Source: an uncultured Myxococcales bacterium | GTDB lineage: Bacteria; Myxococcota_A; UBA9042; DTJE01 | Length of the DNA: 44,325 bases | Direction of reading: 5' to 3' | Assembly (NCBI GenBank): GCA_937975765.1 | Contig: CALJUR010000139.1 | Location: 1-44,325 of the forward strand | In this document: one piece after another, positions 9,370 to 17,655 of the stretch | Layout: each line of letters opens with the position of its first letter | Position numbering within the stretch: the stretch's first letter is position 1 | The notes under the pieces: generated by a model | Databases searched by the model: none | Told to the model about the DNA's origin: nothing | The model's input: only the letters and a program-made list of their open reading frames with translations | Translations under genes and position numbers: made by a program

Positions 9370-10491
9370 ATGCAGTCGGCTGCCCAGGCCTGGCTGGTGT
9401 ACGACCTCACCGGCTCGAAGGCCATGCTGGGCCTGGTCAGCCTGGCGGGCTCGATCCCGATGGTGCTTCTGTCCACCTGGGGCGGCATCCTCGCGGACCG
9501 CTACCCCCGCAGGCGCATCCTGGTCGCCTGCCAGGTGCTGCTGGCGCTGCAGGCGCTGGCCCTGGGCATCCTGGTGCAGACCGGCGGAATCCACATCGCG
9601 CACCTGATGTTCCTGGCGGCGGTGCTGGGCACGGTGTCCGGCATCGAGATGCCGTCCCGTCAGGCCTTCGTGGTCGAAATGGTGGGCCGCAAGGACCTGA
9701 TGAACGCCATCGCGCTGAACTCGTCGGTCTTCCACGCGGCACGCGTCCTGGGCCCGGCCCTTGCGGGCCTGCTGATCGGGGCCATCGGTGCGGGATGGTG
9801 CTTCCTGGTCAACGGCCTGTCGTACGGCGCGATCGTGGCGGCCCTGCTCGCGATGCGCCTGACCGGCCCGATTCCTGCGCGGGTTCAGGGGTCGGCCCTC
9901 GACCTGGTCTTCCAGGGCTTCCGGACGGTGCTGCACACCCCCGGGATCCTGGCCCTGATGCTGGTCCTGCTGGTGGTCGGCGTCTTCGGCTGGTCCTACG
10001 TCATCCTGATGCCGGCCATCGCGCGCGACGACCTGGGCGCCGGGCCCGAGGGATACGGCCTCCTGATGTCCGCCGTCGGGCTGGGATCCGTGGCCGGCGC
10101 GCTGTCCGTGGCCACGCTGCGCGAGGTGCGCGACGGCCGGGCCTGGATCGCCGGCCTGGTCCTGGTGTTCGCGGCCTCGGTCGCCGCGCTGTCGATGACC
10201 CGCTCCTACGCGCTGGCCTGCGTTCTCCTGGTGCCTTCCGGCTTTGCCCTGACGGCCTTCTTCAGCCTCAGCAACACCCTCATCCAGGCCGCTGTCCCGG
10301 ACGACCTCCGCGGCCGCGTGATGGGCGTCTATACCTTCGTGCTCGCCCTGATGATGCCGCTGGGCTCGCTGCAGGCCGGCGCCCTGGCCCAGGTCCTGGG
10401 ATCCCAGCCCACCATCCGCCTGGGTGCCGGGGTGTGCGTGCTGGCGGCCCTGGCGACGCTGCGCTGGATGCCCCGGGGGATGCGACGCTAG
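9370..10491 (+). CDS. MFS exporter (EntS/DHA3-like); true start probably upstream of the listed ATG
   Basis: At least 373 residues with about 11-12 hydrophobic helices. The family motif GGILADRYPRRR lies in the loop after TM2. The sequence is typical of EntS-like major facilitator efflux proteins. Conserved sequence extends upstream of the ATG in the same frame: codons 9295-9369 read TFASLRHPAYRVYFAGQF followed by FSLIGTW, the usual first half of TM1. No ATG, GTG or TTG occurs in frame between the preceding gene's stop (9223-9225) and 9370. Initiation therefore probably uses a non-standard codon (ATC at 9244 or a CTG), or there is a sequencing error. The listed ATG is a minimal start. It is last in the plus-strand run and convergent with the next gene. 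Cargo unknown. Confidence 0.82.
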   Translation: MQSAAQAWLVYDLTGSKAMLGLVSLAGSIPMVLLSTWGGILADRYPRRRILVACQVLLALQALALGILVQTGGIHIAHLMFLAAVLGTVSGIEMPSRQAFVVEMVGRKDLMNAIALNSSVFHAARVLGPALAGLLIGAIGAGWCFLVNGLSYGAIVAALLAMRLTGPIPARVQGSALDLVFQGFRTVLHTPGILALMLVLLVVGVFGWSYVILMPAIARDDLGAGPEGYGLLMSAVGLGSVAGALSVATLREVRDGRAWIAGLVLVFAASVAALSMTRSYALACVLLVPSGFALTAFFSLSNTLIQAAVPDDLRGRVMGVYTFVLALMMPLGSLQAGALAQVLGSQPTIRLGAGVCVLAALATLRWMPRGMRR

Positions 10492-10516
10492 CCCGTTTCC
10501 GGCACCGTGCGCCCCG

Positions 10517-12391
10517 TCAGGGGCACGACGCCCGGCATTCGCCCTTGCAGCAGACCCCGCCCGCGCACGCCACGTCGTCCAGGTCCACGACGTTGCACAG
10601 CGAGTCCAGCGTCCGGCATTCCCCGATCGGCGCGGAGCAGGCGCCCCAGCAGCAGGAACCGCCTCCGTCGCACCCGGCCCCGGATTCCCGGAACCGCAGG
10701 ACGCACCTCCGATCCGCCTCCCGGCACGCCACCTCCCGGCAATCATCACCGGCGCCCACCCACGAGCAATCGTCCCCGTTGGAGCAGGGCCTGTGCAGCC
10801 ACCCCCGCATGTCCATGAGGTCGCACGTGCACTCGCCGTCCCCCGAACGGGCCAGCACGTGCCCGACGCGAAGGTCCACGTGGTCTCCGGGGGTCAAGGG
10901 GCCCTCCAGGAGACGTACGCCTGCAGCGACCGCGAGGCTGGAACCGTCCGGGAGCTTGCCGGCCGCCAGCGGGTCCGCCTGGACGGCCAGGTTCCAGGAC
11001 CCGGCAATCGAGTACCGGAACGCGTTGACCGCCTCCAGCATCGCCTCGCGGAAGGGGTTGAACGTCAGCGACGAGCCCCCCAGGCTGCACTTCTGTTCCG
11101 GCGGAAGTTCGTTCCGGTTGACGAACCGGTACATTCCTCCCGTCAGGCAGGCGACCTCGACCTGCCTGGGGTCGGGGTCCGGGTACCCGGGCGCCTGGAT
11201 CTGCACGAACGACACGTGCACCGGGACGCGGTTCCCGGCCAGAAGGTTCCCCTCCCCGTCCACCACGTCGGCCGCGATCCGATCCAGGAAGGCGTCGTAC
11301 GACACATCCGAACACGCCGCTTCCTGGTGCACCTCCTTGTAGAGGGAACTCCCGACCCGGTGTCTCAGCATCGGCATGAAGTCCGGCGAGTCCGGATGGC
11401 AGGTGTCGGGCCCGTCGGTGATCACCAGGACGTGACGGACGCGGGCAGGAACGCCGTCCTTCAGGAACCCGTAGACGCTGGCGACCGAGGACCACAGGGG
11501 CGTCCGGCCGCGAGGACCGGTCGGCAGCCGGTTGAACATCGTGCTGCCGGTGATCAGTTCGCGGTTCGTGCCGAAGCAATCTATCCTTCGCAGGGCCTCG
11601 CCGAGGTCCGGGTCCAGGTCGCACACGACCGCGGCCTCCGGCCCGACCCCTTCCCCGAACTGGAACACCCCGGCCCGATCGTTCGCGTTCAGCAGGCTGA
11701 ACAGCGAACGGATCGCCGTGAAGCGCTCCCCGTCCGTGTCGGTGGCGTGGTCCTTGAAATCGTTCTCCCATGGCCCGAACGAACCACCCATCACCTCCAG
11801 CCCGCTCTCTGTCTCGACGAAGCCCTTCATGGATCCCGACTGGTCGACCATCACGGCCAGGGCCGTCGCGTCGCGATCCTCCGGTGCGGAGCGCGAGGCG
11901 GTCTTGTCGAACCCCAGGTATCGCACCGCCAGGGGCACGCCGTTCCCGGCCCCCGGAACGCCCCGGCACGCGTCCTTTCCTGCCGAGTACCTGTCCGTCC
12001 TGGGCTCCAGGCAATCGATATCGATCCGGAACAGATCGCTGGCGAAGGTCCCCTCATCCACCGTGTCCGACACGACGTTCTTCCGCAGCCTGTCGCCCGG
12101 CCGGATCGAGAGGTCGTTATCCCGTTCCCCGGAATCCTCGCTCACGCCCCGGTTGGTTCCCAGGATGCCGATCCCGAACAGCAGCAGGTCCGCATCACGA
12201 GGCGCCTGGACGCGCGAACCGCACTGTCGCATGTACTGGCCACCCTCGTCCCGGTATCCTGGGAACAGCGAAACGTACCGCATCCCCTGGTACTGGGGGA
12301 CCAGGCGCCCAGGGGTCTCCTCCGAGCAGGCCACCGCGCACGCCAGCCACGCGATCGACAGCAGCCATCCGCCTCGATTCCGTCCCGGCAT
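10517..12391 (-). CDS. von Willebrand factor A-domain lipoprotein, cysteine-rich C-terminus
   Basis: 624 residues. Signal peptide with lipobox AVAC, modified Cys at residue 22 (Cys18 is an alternative). A VWA domain spans about 175-400 with a complete MIDAS: D183-x-S185-x-S187 in DQSGSM, T297 in GRTPLWSS, and D326 in ITDGPDTC. It should therefore bind a divalent metal and protein ligands. The last 110 residues carry about 16 Cys in short spacing (CCWGAC, CCKGEC), likely disulfide-bonded outside the cytoplasm. The ATG at 12391 is preceded by GGTGGAGG; the longer open frame upstream lies over the preceding gene and is not needed. Last gene of the minus-strand lipoprotein series, 29 bases after the gene upstream. 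Likely a surface adhesion or binding protein; ligand unknown. Confidence 0.87.
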   Translation of the reverse strand: MPGRNRGGWLLSIAWLACAVACSEETPGRLVPQYQGMRYVSLFPGYRDEGGQYMRQCGSRVQAPRDADLLLFGIGILGTNRGVSEDSGERDNDLSIRPGDRLRKNVVSDTVDEGTFASDLFRIDIDCLEPRTDRYSAGKDACRGVPGAGNGVPLAVRYLGFDKTASRSAPEDRDATALAVMVDQSGSMKGFVETESGLEVMGGSFGPWENDFKDHATDTDGERFTAIRSLFSLLNANDRAGVFQFGEGVGPEAAVVCDLDPDLGEALRRIDCFGTNRELITGSTMFNRLPTGPRGRTPLWSSVASVYGFLKDGVPARVRHVLVITDGPDTCHPDSPDFMPMLRHRVGSSLYKEVHQEAACSDVSYDAFLDRIAADVVDGEGNLLAGNRVPVHVSFVQIQAPGYPDPDPRQVEVACLTGGMYRFVNRNELPPEQKCSLGGSSLTFNPFREAMLEAVNAFRYSIAGSWNLAVQADPLAAGKLPDGSSLAVAAGVRLLEGPLTPGDHVDLRVGHVLARSGDGECTCDLMDMRGWLHRPCSNGDDCSWVGAGDDCREVACREADRRCVLRFRESGAGCDGGGSCCWGACSAPIGECRTLDSLCNVVDLDDVACAGGVCCKGECRASCP

Positions 12392-12420
12392 CGTTCGACC
12401 TCCACCTGTCGTGTCGAGTC

Positions 12421-15189
12421 TCAGGGCAGCGTCCTCACGCACCGCGCACCCGTGCCGGCGTTGCGGTCCGTCGGCAACGCAGACGCCCGGGCCGGGGAAC
12501 GGATCTCCGCACCTGGGCTGTTGAAGCCGCCCCCCCGGACGACGCGGGTGGACGCGGTCGGGCTGGTCCACGCGGTCCCGTTCACCGGTGCGCCGTTGTA
12601 GTCGGCATGCCAGTAGTCCTGGCACCACTCCCGGACGTTGCCGGCCATGTCCAGTGCACCGCTCCAGGAGGCACCGTTGTTCTTCGAACCCGCGGGCGCG
12701 GTACCGCTGCAACCCGAGGTCGCGCAGGGGTCACACGCCCAGGGCGAAACACCATCCCCGTCCTCGTCGAAGTTCGCGGTGTTGCCGGCGCACTTCGGTT
12801 CCCCCGAGTCCCCCCACGGGTACATCCGGTGGACTGACCCGTTCGCGGCATACTCGAACTCCGCCTCGGATGGCAGGCGTCCGCCCATCCAGGAGCAGAC
12901 CGCGCCCGCCTGCGCCCAGGTCAACCCGTTCTGCGGGTGGGTTCCCCGGCTTTTCGCGCTGGTGTTCGTCCCCCAGCCGTTGCCGGTCCAATCCGTCGTG
13001 TCGGGCGCCGTGCAGGTCGTCGGCGAGGCTGCCTTGCAGGCCTCGTAGGCCAGGACCGTGACCTCGTACTTCCCGACCAGGAATCCCTTCGCGAACGTGA
13101 CGTCGTGGACGGGCCTCTCCGATGTCGCGGACCCGTCTTCCGAATCAGGCGCCCCCATCGGGAATGTCCCCGCCGGAACGTGGACCCAGACGTCGTACTG
13201 CTTCCATCCCGTCGTCACCGGGTTCGCGTACTCGCAGTGCCGGTATTCGTTGCACGTCGCAGTGTACCCGGAAACCACCGGGCATCCTTCGCCGTCCGGA
13301 GCCGCGCTCCACCCCGACTTCGTCTTCTCGGAGATGCACTGCTTGCAGGGGTCCGCCGGGTTGTGCTGCCCGTTGGTGTAGCAGATCCCATCGATGAGGC
13401 AGGTTCCGCTCTGGACGGTGTTGACGCATCCCTCGTGGGGGTCGCAGTCGGTGGTGCACGACAACGAGTCGTTGCAATCGTTCGTGACGCTCTCCTGGTT
13501 GCACTGGCCCTCGGCGCACTTCGTGAATCCGGTCCACTTCCCCGCGGAACAGGTGCCCTCCGTGCAGGTCGCGCCATCGGCGGCGTCCGAGAACGCGCTG
13601 GGGGTGGTCCCGGACTTGCATATGCGGCAGTCGTTCGAATGGTCGGGTTCCCCGTCGTGATAGCAGGCTCCCCCGATCAGGCAGTTTCCCGAGATGAGCG
13701 GGTAGCGGCATCCAATCCCCGAGTCGCAGGCGTCGTACGTGCACGACAACCCGTCCCTGCAATCGGCCTGCTCCTGTTCGCCGCAGGCGCCCCCCAGGCA
13801 CTTTGACGCGGCGAGGAAGGTGACGCCGTTGCACCGCGACGCGACGCAGGTCTCCCCGTCCGCGGCCATGCTCCAGCGGGTGGAGTCGATGGCGGGCTGG
13901 CATACCTGGCAGCCGTTCTCCGGGTTCGTCCATCCCGTGCTGTAGCAGGTGCCGTCGATCAGGCAGTTCCCGCCCCAGATGGGATAGGTGCACCCCAGGA
14001 ACGGGTCGCAGTAGTCGTTGGTGCAGGACTTCCCGTCGTAGCACTTCAGGGTCGTGCAGTCGTACACGCCCGTCCTGCATTCATGGCTGGCGGGATCGCA
14101 GTGCTCGCCGTCGACGGTGCAGTGGGTGTCGTTCAGGCACTCCCAGCATTCCTGGCCATCCTCCGACGGGAAGGGGCGATTTGCGGGGCATGCCCCGCAG
14201 ACAATCCCCTCGTTGGGGTGGCACATCCGGACGCCCTTCGCGTTCTGGGCGCAGTGGAACCGTGTCGAGTCGCTGCACGGCACCGTGTCGGAACAGGCGG
14301 GCACGCACCCTCCGGTGTTCGTCTCGGCGATCTTCAGGCATCGCATCCCGTTCCGGCAGTCGAAGTCGTAGGCGCAACTGCCGCACTCCTGCATCCCCTC
14401 GCGGCACGCCCCTTCCTGGTAGTTGCACACCTGGGTGCCGGTGCACGTACCGTCGTACGAGCACGATGGACACGAGTAGGTAACGGGGATGCAGTACTTC
14501 CCCGCCGTCGTGGCGGCATAGCAGGTCGTGGACGCGGGACAGTCCGCGTCCTCCACGCAGGAAACCAGGCAGTGCTTCCCGGCGCCCAGGGGCAGGCAAC
14601 TGGAACCCCCGTCGCAGTCGCCGTCCGCCTGGCAGGGCCTGCACTCGACGGTCGGGGGGACGAACGTCACGTCCACTCCGGGATCCGCCCCGTCCTGGCC
14701 CGGGTCCGCCGGGGACGTTCCGTCTTCGGGGACGTCCGGGACCGTGAAAGGCAGGCAGATTCCGTCCACGCAGTCTCGGCCTTCCGGGCACGGATTCGTC
14801 GATCCGTTGCACTGTTCTGCCGTGCAGAAGTTTCCGGCCGGATCCTTCCCGACCAGGCTCCCGGCCACGCACGTGTCGCCCGTCTCGCAGTCGGCCGTGC
14901 CGAGGCACCCCCGTTCCTGGCAGCGGCCCTGCCAGCAGGTCTGCCCGACCTCGCACTGCCCGCTGAGGCGGCATGCGGTGCGCGTGGGGCAACTGCACCA
15001 TCCCGGGTAGTTGCGTCCGGGCTCCGCCGCGACGCAGGTGCATCCCTCGCCGCAGGACCCGCCGGGGTTGTCGCACACGAAGAACCGGCCGTCCACCAGG
15101 TCCTTCCCGCAGGCCAGGATGGCCAGCGGGACCAGCATCGCCAGGGACATCCGGGCCTTCGCGACCCTTCCGCCGAAAAGATGCGGCAT
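12421..15189 (-). CDS. Cysteine-repeat lipoprotein with C-terminal sulfatase-modifying-factor (FGE-like) domain
   Basis: 922 residues. Lipobox ILAC with Cys27. The mature N-terminus CGKDLVDGRFFVC resembles that of the neighbour encoded upstream. Residues about 28-660 are extremely Cys-rich, with CxDGxSCTxDxC units and three copies of a roughly 45-residue six-Cys repeat. Residues about 667-922 match the FGE/SUMF1 (C-type lectin-like) fold: VPAGTFPMG, VGKYEVT, GGRLPSEAEFEYAA, GNVREWCQDY, RVVRGGGF. The C-terminal Cys motif of true formylglycine-generating enzymes (SxxCxxxR after RGG) is missing; RGGGFNSPGAEIRSPARA is found there. Enzyme activity is therefore doubtful and a binding role is more likely. 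The ATG at 15189 is 9 bases after GGAGG, better than an ATG at 15198 that abuts it. Confidence 0.88.
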   Translation of the reverse strand: MPHLFGGRVAKARMSLAMLVPLAILACGKDLVDGRFFVCDNPGGSCGEGCTCVAAEPGRNYPGWCSCPTRTACRLSGQCEVGQTCWQGRCQERGCLGTADCETGDTCVAGSLVGKDPAGNFCTAEQCNGSTNPCPEGRDCVDGICLPFTVPDVPEDGTSPADPGQDGADPGVDVTFVPPTVECRPCQADGDCDGGSSCLPLGAGKHCLVSCVEDADCPASTTCYAATTAGKYCIPVTYSCPSCSYDGTCTGTQVCNYQEGACREGMQECGSCAYDFDCRNGMRCLKIAETNTGGCVPACSDTVPCSDSTRFHCAQNAKGVRMCHPNEGIVCGACPANRPFPSEDGQECWECLNDTHCTVDGEHCDPASHECRTGVYDCTTLKCYDGKSCTNDYCDPFLGCTYPIWGGNCLIDGTCYSTGWTNPENGCQVCQPAIDSTRWSMAADGETCVASRCNGVTFLAASKCLGGACGEQEQADCRDGLSCTYDACDSGIGCRYPLISGNCLIGGACYHDGEPDHSNDCRICKSGTTPSAFSDAADGATCTEGTCSAGKWTGFTKCAEGQCNQESVTNDCNDSLSCTTDCDPHEGCVNTVQSGTCLIDGICYTNGQHNPADPCKQCISEKTKSGWSAAPDGEGCPVVSGYTATCNEYRHCEYANPVTTGWKQYDVWVHVPAGTFPMGAPDSEDGSATSERPVHDVTFAKGFLVGKYEVTVLAYEACKAASPTTCTAPDTTDWTGNGWGTNTSAKSRGTHPQNGLTWAQAGAVCSWMGGRLPSEAEFEYAANGSVHRMYPWGDSGEPKCAGNTANFDEDGDGVSPWACDPCATSGCSGTAPAGSKNNGASWSGALDMAGNVREWCQDYWHADYNGAPVNGTAWTSPTASTRVVRGGGFNSPGAEIRSPARASALPTDRNAGTGARCVRTLP
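13280..13975 (-). repeat. Three copies of a ~45-residue six-cysteine repeat inside the FGE-like lipoprotein
   Basis: Approximate extents are 13847-13975, 13564-13694 and 13280-13412. Each encodes CLIxGxCYxxG, then CxxC, an aromatic-Ser pair (WS or FS), then DGxxC. Between copies lie units of the CxDxxSCTxxxC type. A fourth related copy lies in the large mosaic protein at about 24958-25090. Read from the translations by eye, so edges are approximate. Confidence 0.75.
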
Positions 15190-15224
15190 CCCTTGCATCC
15201 TCCACGATTCCCGCGTGCCCCGCC

Positions 15225-17603
15225 TCAGAAGGCCGAAAGCACCTGCAGGTTCATCCCCCCGGGGTACCCGTAGGACACGTAGAAGTCCCACCCGTAGACC
15301 TCGATGCCGACTTTCCGGTCCGAGTTCAGGACGTGGGCGCCGGGCTGCATCGTGATCCGGGCCACCTTCCACTGGTTCGAGGCAGTGACCTGGAAGGTCG
15401 ATGCATTGACCCCCTCCCCGTCCAGCGTCACCTTGGCGCCCACCGGGGCCACGATGGAAACGTGGTTGTACCGGAACTTCGTCGGCACCAGGAACACGTA
15501 CTCCGTCCGGAACTGCTCGGTCGGAACCCCCAGGATCAGCGACGGGTCCCCGATGTTCGCGTCATCGCTGCACTGGTTCTGCCGCGAGCAGGCCACCCCG
15601 AGGATGCCGCTGTTCATGTCGTAGCAACTGCAAGTCCCGCCCGCAGCCTCGCACAGGTCCTGGGACGTCGTGTTGATGCAGGACGAATGCGCGGAGTACG
15701 GCGCGTTCTGGCCCTCCAGGAAGTGCCCCACCAGGAAGGCCTTGTCCGAGGACAACTCTACGTGGTCGGTGATCTCGAACTCGTGCCATGCTCCCGCGTC
15801 CAGCCTGGGGATGGTGATTCCCGAAGCCGTCGTCACGATCTGCGTGCCGTCCCGGATCGCCAGCACCCGGACGAGGTCCGGTGCCTTGCCGCGCGGCATC
15901 GCGCGAGCGATTACGTATTGTCTGCCGGCCGTGCCCAGCGGCGGCATCTGCTCCTCCAGGTGGTCGCATGCGGCGATGGCGGGACAGTCGGAGTCAACCG
16001 TGCAGGTAACCGACGGATCGTAGGAACACTTCCCGTTCGTGCACCGGGATACCGGGGCGTTCGAACAGACATGTCCCCCGAAGACCGCGACCTTCCCCGT
16101 CGCCTGGACCAGTGATCCGGTCAGGTCCCCACCCACCTTGGATGCCTCGAGATTCAAAACCTGTCCCTTGTGCAGTGTGAAGTTCCTCGCGGCCTTCGCC
16201 GGTATCGCCTGGACCGACGCCCCTGCCGCGACATCCGCCGTCGGGGTGACCGTGACCTCGGTCGTCCCGTCCTCGACCGCCACCACGGTCAGGAACGAGG
16301 CCAGTTGCTGCCCATCGGAGTTCATCCCGATCGTTGGGAAGGAAAGCACCCGGTACTCCCGCCCCAGGGACAGCGAAGGCATCAGCAGCGACGCGTCGTT
16401 GGAGTAGACCCCGACGTTCTCCAGCGGGTTGAACTGGTAGGCCACGATCGGCAGCGTCGAGGTCACGTGCCAGGCGTGATCGGAGATCCCGGACCCGCTG
16501 ATGTTGTTCGGGGGCAGGTCGATGATGGTGACGGTCCTGGGCAGGGCTTCGTAGGTCTTGTCGTAACCCGATGCGCTGGTGACGCGCACCTTGGCCTTGA
16601 AGGTCGCATCGATGTTCGACACGACGATCGCGTACGGGGCGTTCTCGCCGCCCCCGTAGGTCGTTTCCGACGATTCGCGATACTGGTCCAGATCGGTCGC
16701 CCAGTAGTCGCACCCCTGGTTGGTCAGCAGGTACTTCGCATTGTACTCGCAGGGGTTCCAGCAGGACCCCAGGTGGCACATCCGGCCGGTCCCCTCGGGG
16801 TCGCAGTCCTCGACGAACCCGAACGCGCTGCCATCCATCTCGCATTCCATCACCGAGGTCCCCTGGCAGACCCGGTACCCGGGGACGCAGGAAACGCACT
16901 GCCCGTTGACGCAGCGCATTTCCCCGCACAGCGTCTCCTGCCAACCGGATCCGTCCAGCCGGCACTGCCGCGCGATGTTGACTTCGGGACAGTCCACGGA
17001 ACCGGGGGCACAGGCGACGCACTCGCCCTCGTGGCAGGCATTCTCCCCGCAGTCCTCGTCCGTCTCCGAGGTTCCGGATGCGTTGCACAAGATCCTGCGG
17101 TTCTGCCGGCACGACCTTGCATCCGGCTGGCACACGAGGTCGGGTCGGCACCGACCTTCCAGGCAGTACCCGTCCCCGTGACAATCCCAGACGCTACGGC
17201 AGGCCACGCAGACCTTCAGGGTCTCGTGGCAGAACGGGGCATCCTCGTCGCAATCCAGTTCGCTCCCGCAACGCGTGGCATCCGGGCCCGGGTCCCACAG
17301 GCCGACATCCTCGCCCGCGACCTCCGTCGTCGGGTCCAGGTCGCCCCCGGCATTCGTATCCGTCCAGGCGTCACCGGGCGCGCAAATCGCGGGCGGGGCC
17401 TCGTCCTCCCGGACGCAGACGCCGGGTGCGTTCCCCCCGACCGTGCACGCAACGCAGCGCCATCCTCTCCCGCAGTCGTCCTGGGTGCGGCATCGGAAAA
17501 GGCGTCCGCCGACGAGATCCTGCCCGCACGAGGCGCCTGCCGGCAGGAGGGACAGCAGGACGGCAATCCGGAGGTGTTTCTGCAGCAACCCTGCGCTCGT
17601 CAA
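15225..17603 (-). CDS. IgGFc-binding-domain lipoprotein, copy B
   Basis: 792 residues. The signal region ends in GASC (Cys26), giving mature CGQDLVGGRLFRC. A Cys-rich N-terminal third has an Asp/Gly/Glu linker and a WDPGPDATRC motif. From about residue 310 the sequence matches the bacterial IgGFc-binding-like domain: APYAIVVSN, SDHAWHVTSTLPIVAYQF, LASFLTVVA, HVCSNAP, DHLEEQMPPLG, and the terminal VGIEVYGWDFYVSYGY. It is a clear paralogue of the gene upstream at 17656-19920. The only start consistent with the signal peptide is TTG (17603, or TTG at 17588), with no strong ribosome site. In animals this domain type occurs in mucin-associated proteins; in bacteria the function is not established. 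Extracellular adhesion is an inference. Confidence 0.85.
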   Translation of the reverse strand: MTSAGLLQKHLRIAVLLSLLPAGASCGQDLVGGRLFRCRTQDDCGRGWRCVACTVGGNAPGVCVREDEAPPAICAPGDAWTDTNAGGDLDPTTEVAGEDVGLWDPGPDATRCGSELDCDEDAPFCHETLKVCVACRSVWDCHGDGYCLEGRCRPDLVCQPDARSCRQNRRILCNASGTSETDEDCGENACHEGECVACAPGSVDCPEVNIARQCRLDGSGWQETLCGEMRCVNGQCVSCVPGYRVCQGTSVMECEMDGSAFGFVEDCDPEGTGRMCHLGSCWNPCEYNAKYLLTNQGCDYWATDLDQYRESSETTYGGGENAPYAIVVSNIDATFKAKVRVTSASGYDKTYEALPRTVTIIDLPPNNISGSGISDHAWHVTSTLPIVAYQFNPLENVGVYSNDASLLMPSLSLGREYRVLSFPTIGMNSDGQQLASFLTVVAVEDGTTEVTVTPTADVAAGASVQAIPAKAARNFTLHKGQVLNLEASKVGGDLTGSLVQATGKVAVFGGHVCSNAPVSRCTNGKCSYDPSVTCTVDSDCPAIAACDHLEEQMPPLGTAGRQYVIARAMPRGKAPDLVRVLAIRDGTQIVTTASGITIPRLDAGAWHEFEITDHVELSSDKAFLVGHFLEGQNAPYSAHSSCINTTSQDLCEAAGGTCSCYDMNSGILGVACSRQNQCSDDANIGDPSLILGVPTEQFRTEYVFLVPTKFRYNHVSIVAPVGAKVTLDGEGVNASTFQVTASNQWKVARITMQPGAHVLNSDRKVGIEVYGWDFYVSYGYPGGMNLQVLSAF

Positions 17604-17632
17604 CGGATTTCGCAGCGGACTATAGCATGTTT

Positions 17633-17651
17633 CCGGGGCCGAATCCCCCGG
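17633..17651 (-). terminator. Possible hairpin between the two IgGFc-domain genes
   Basis: Directly after the stop of the upstream paralogue, CCGGGG and CCCCGG form a perfect 6-bp stem around a 7-base loop. No T tract follows, so it could be an attenuating or mRNA-processing structure rather than a true intrinsic terminator. Confidence 0.3.
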
Positions 17652-17655
17652 GGGC

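Noticed and set aside
12421..15189. Catalytic formylglycine-generating enzyme
   Set aside because: The conserved C-terminal Cys motif is absent and no sulfatase gene is nearby; only the fold is supported.
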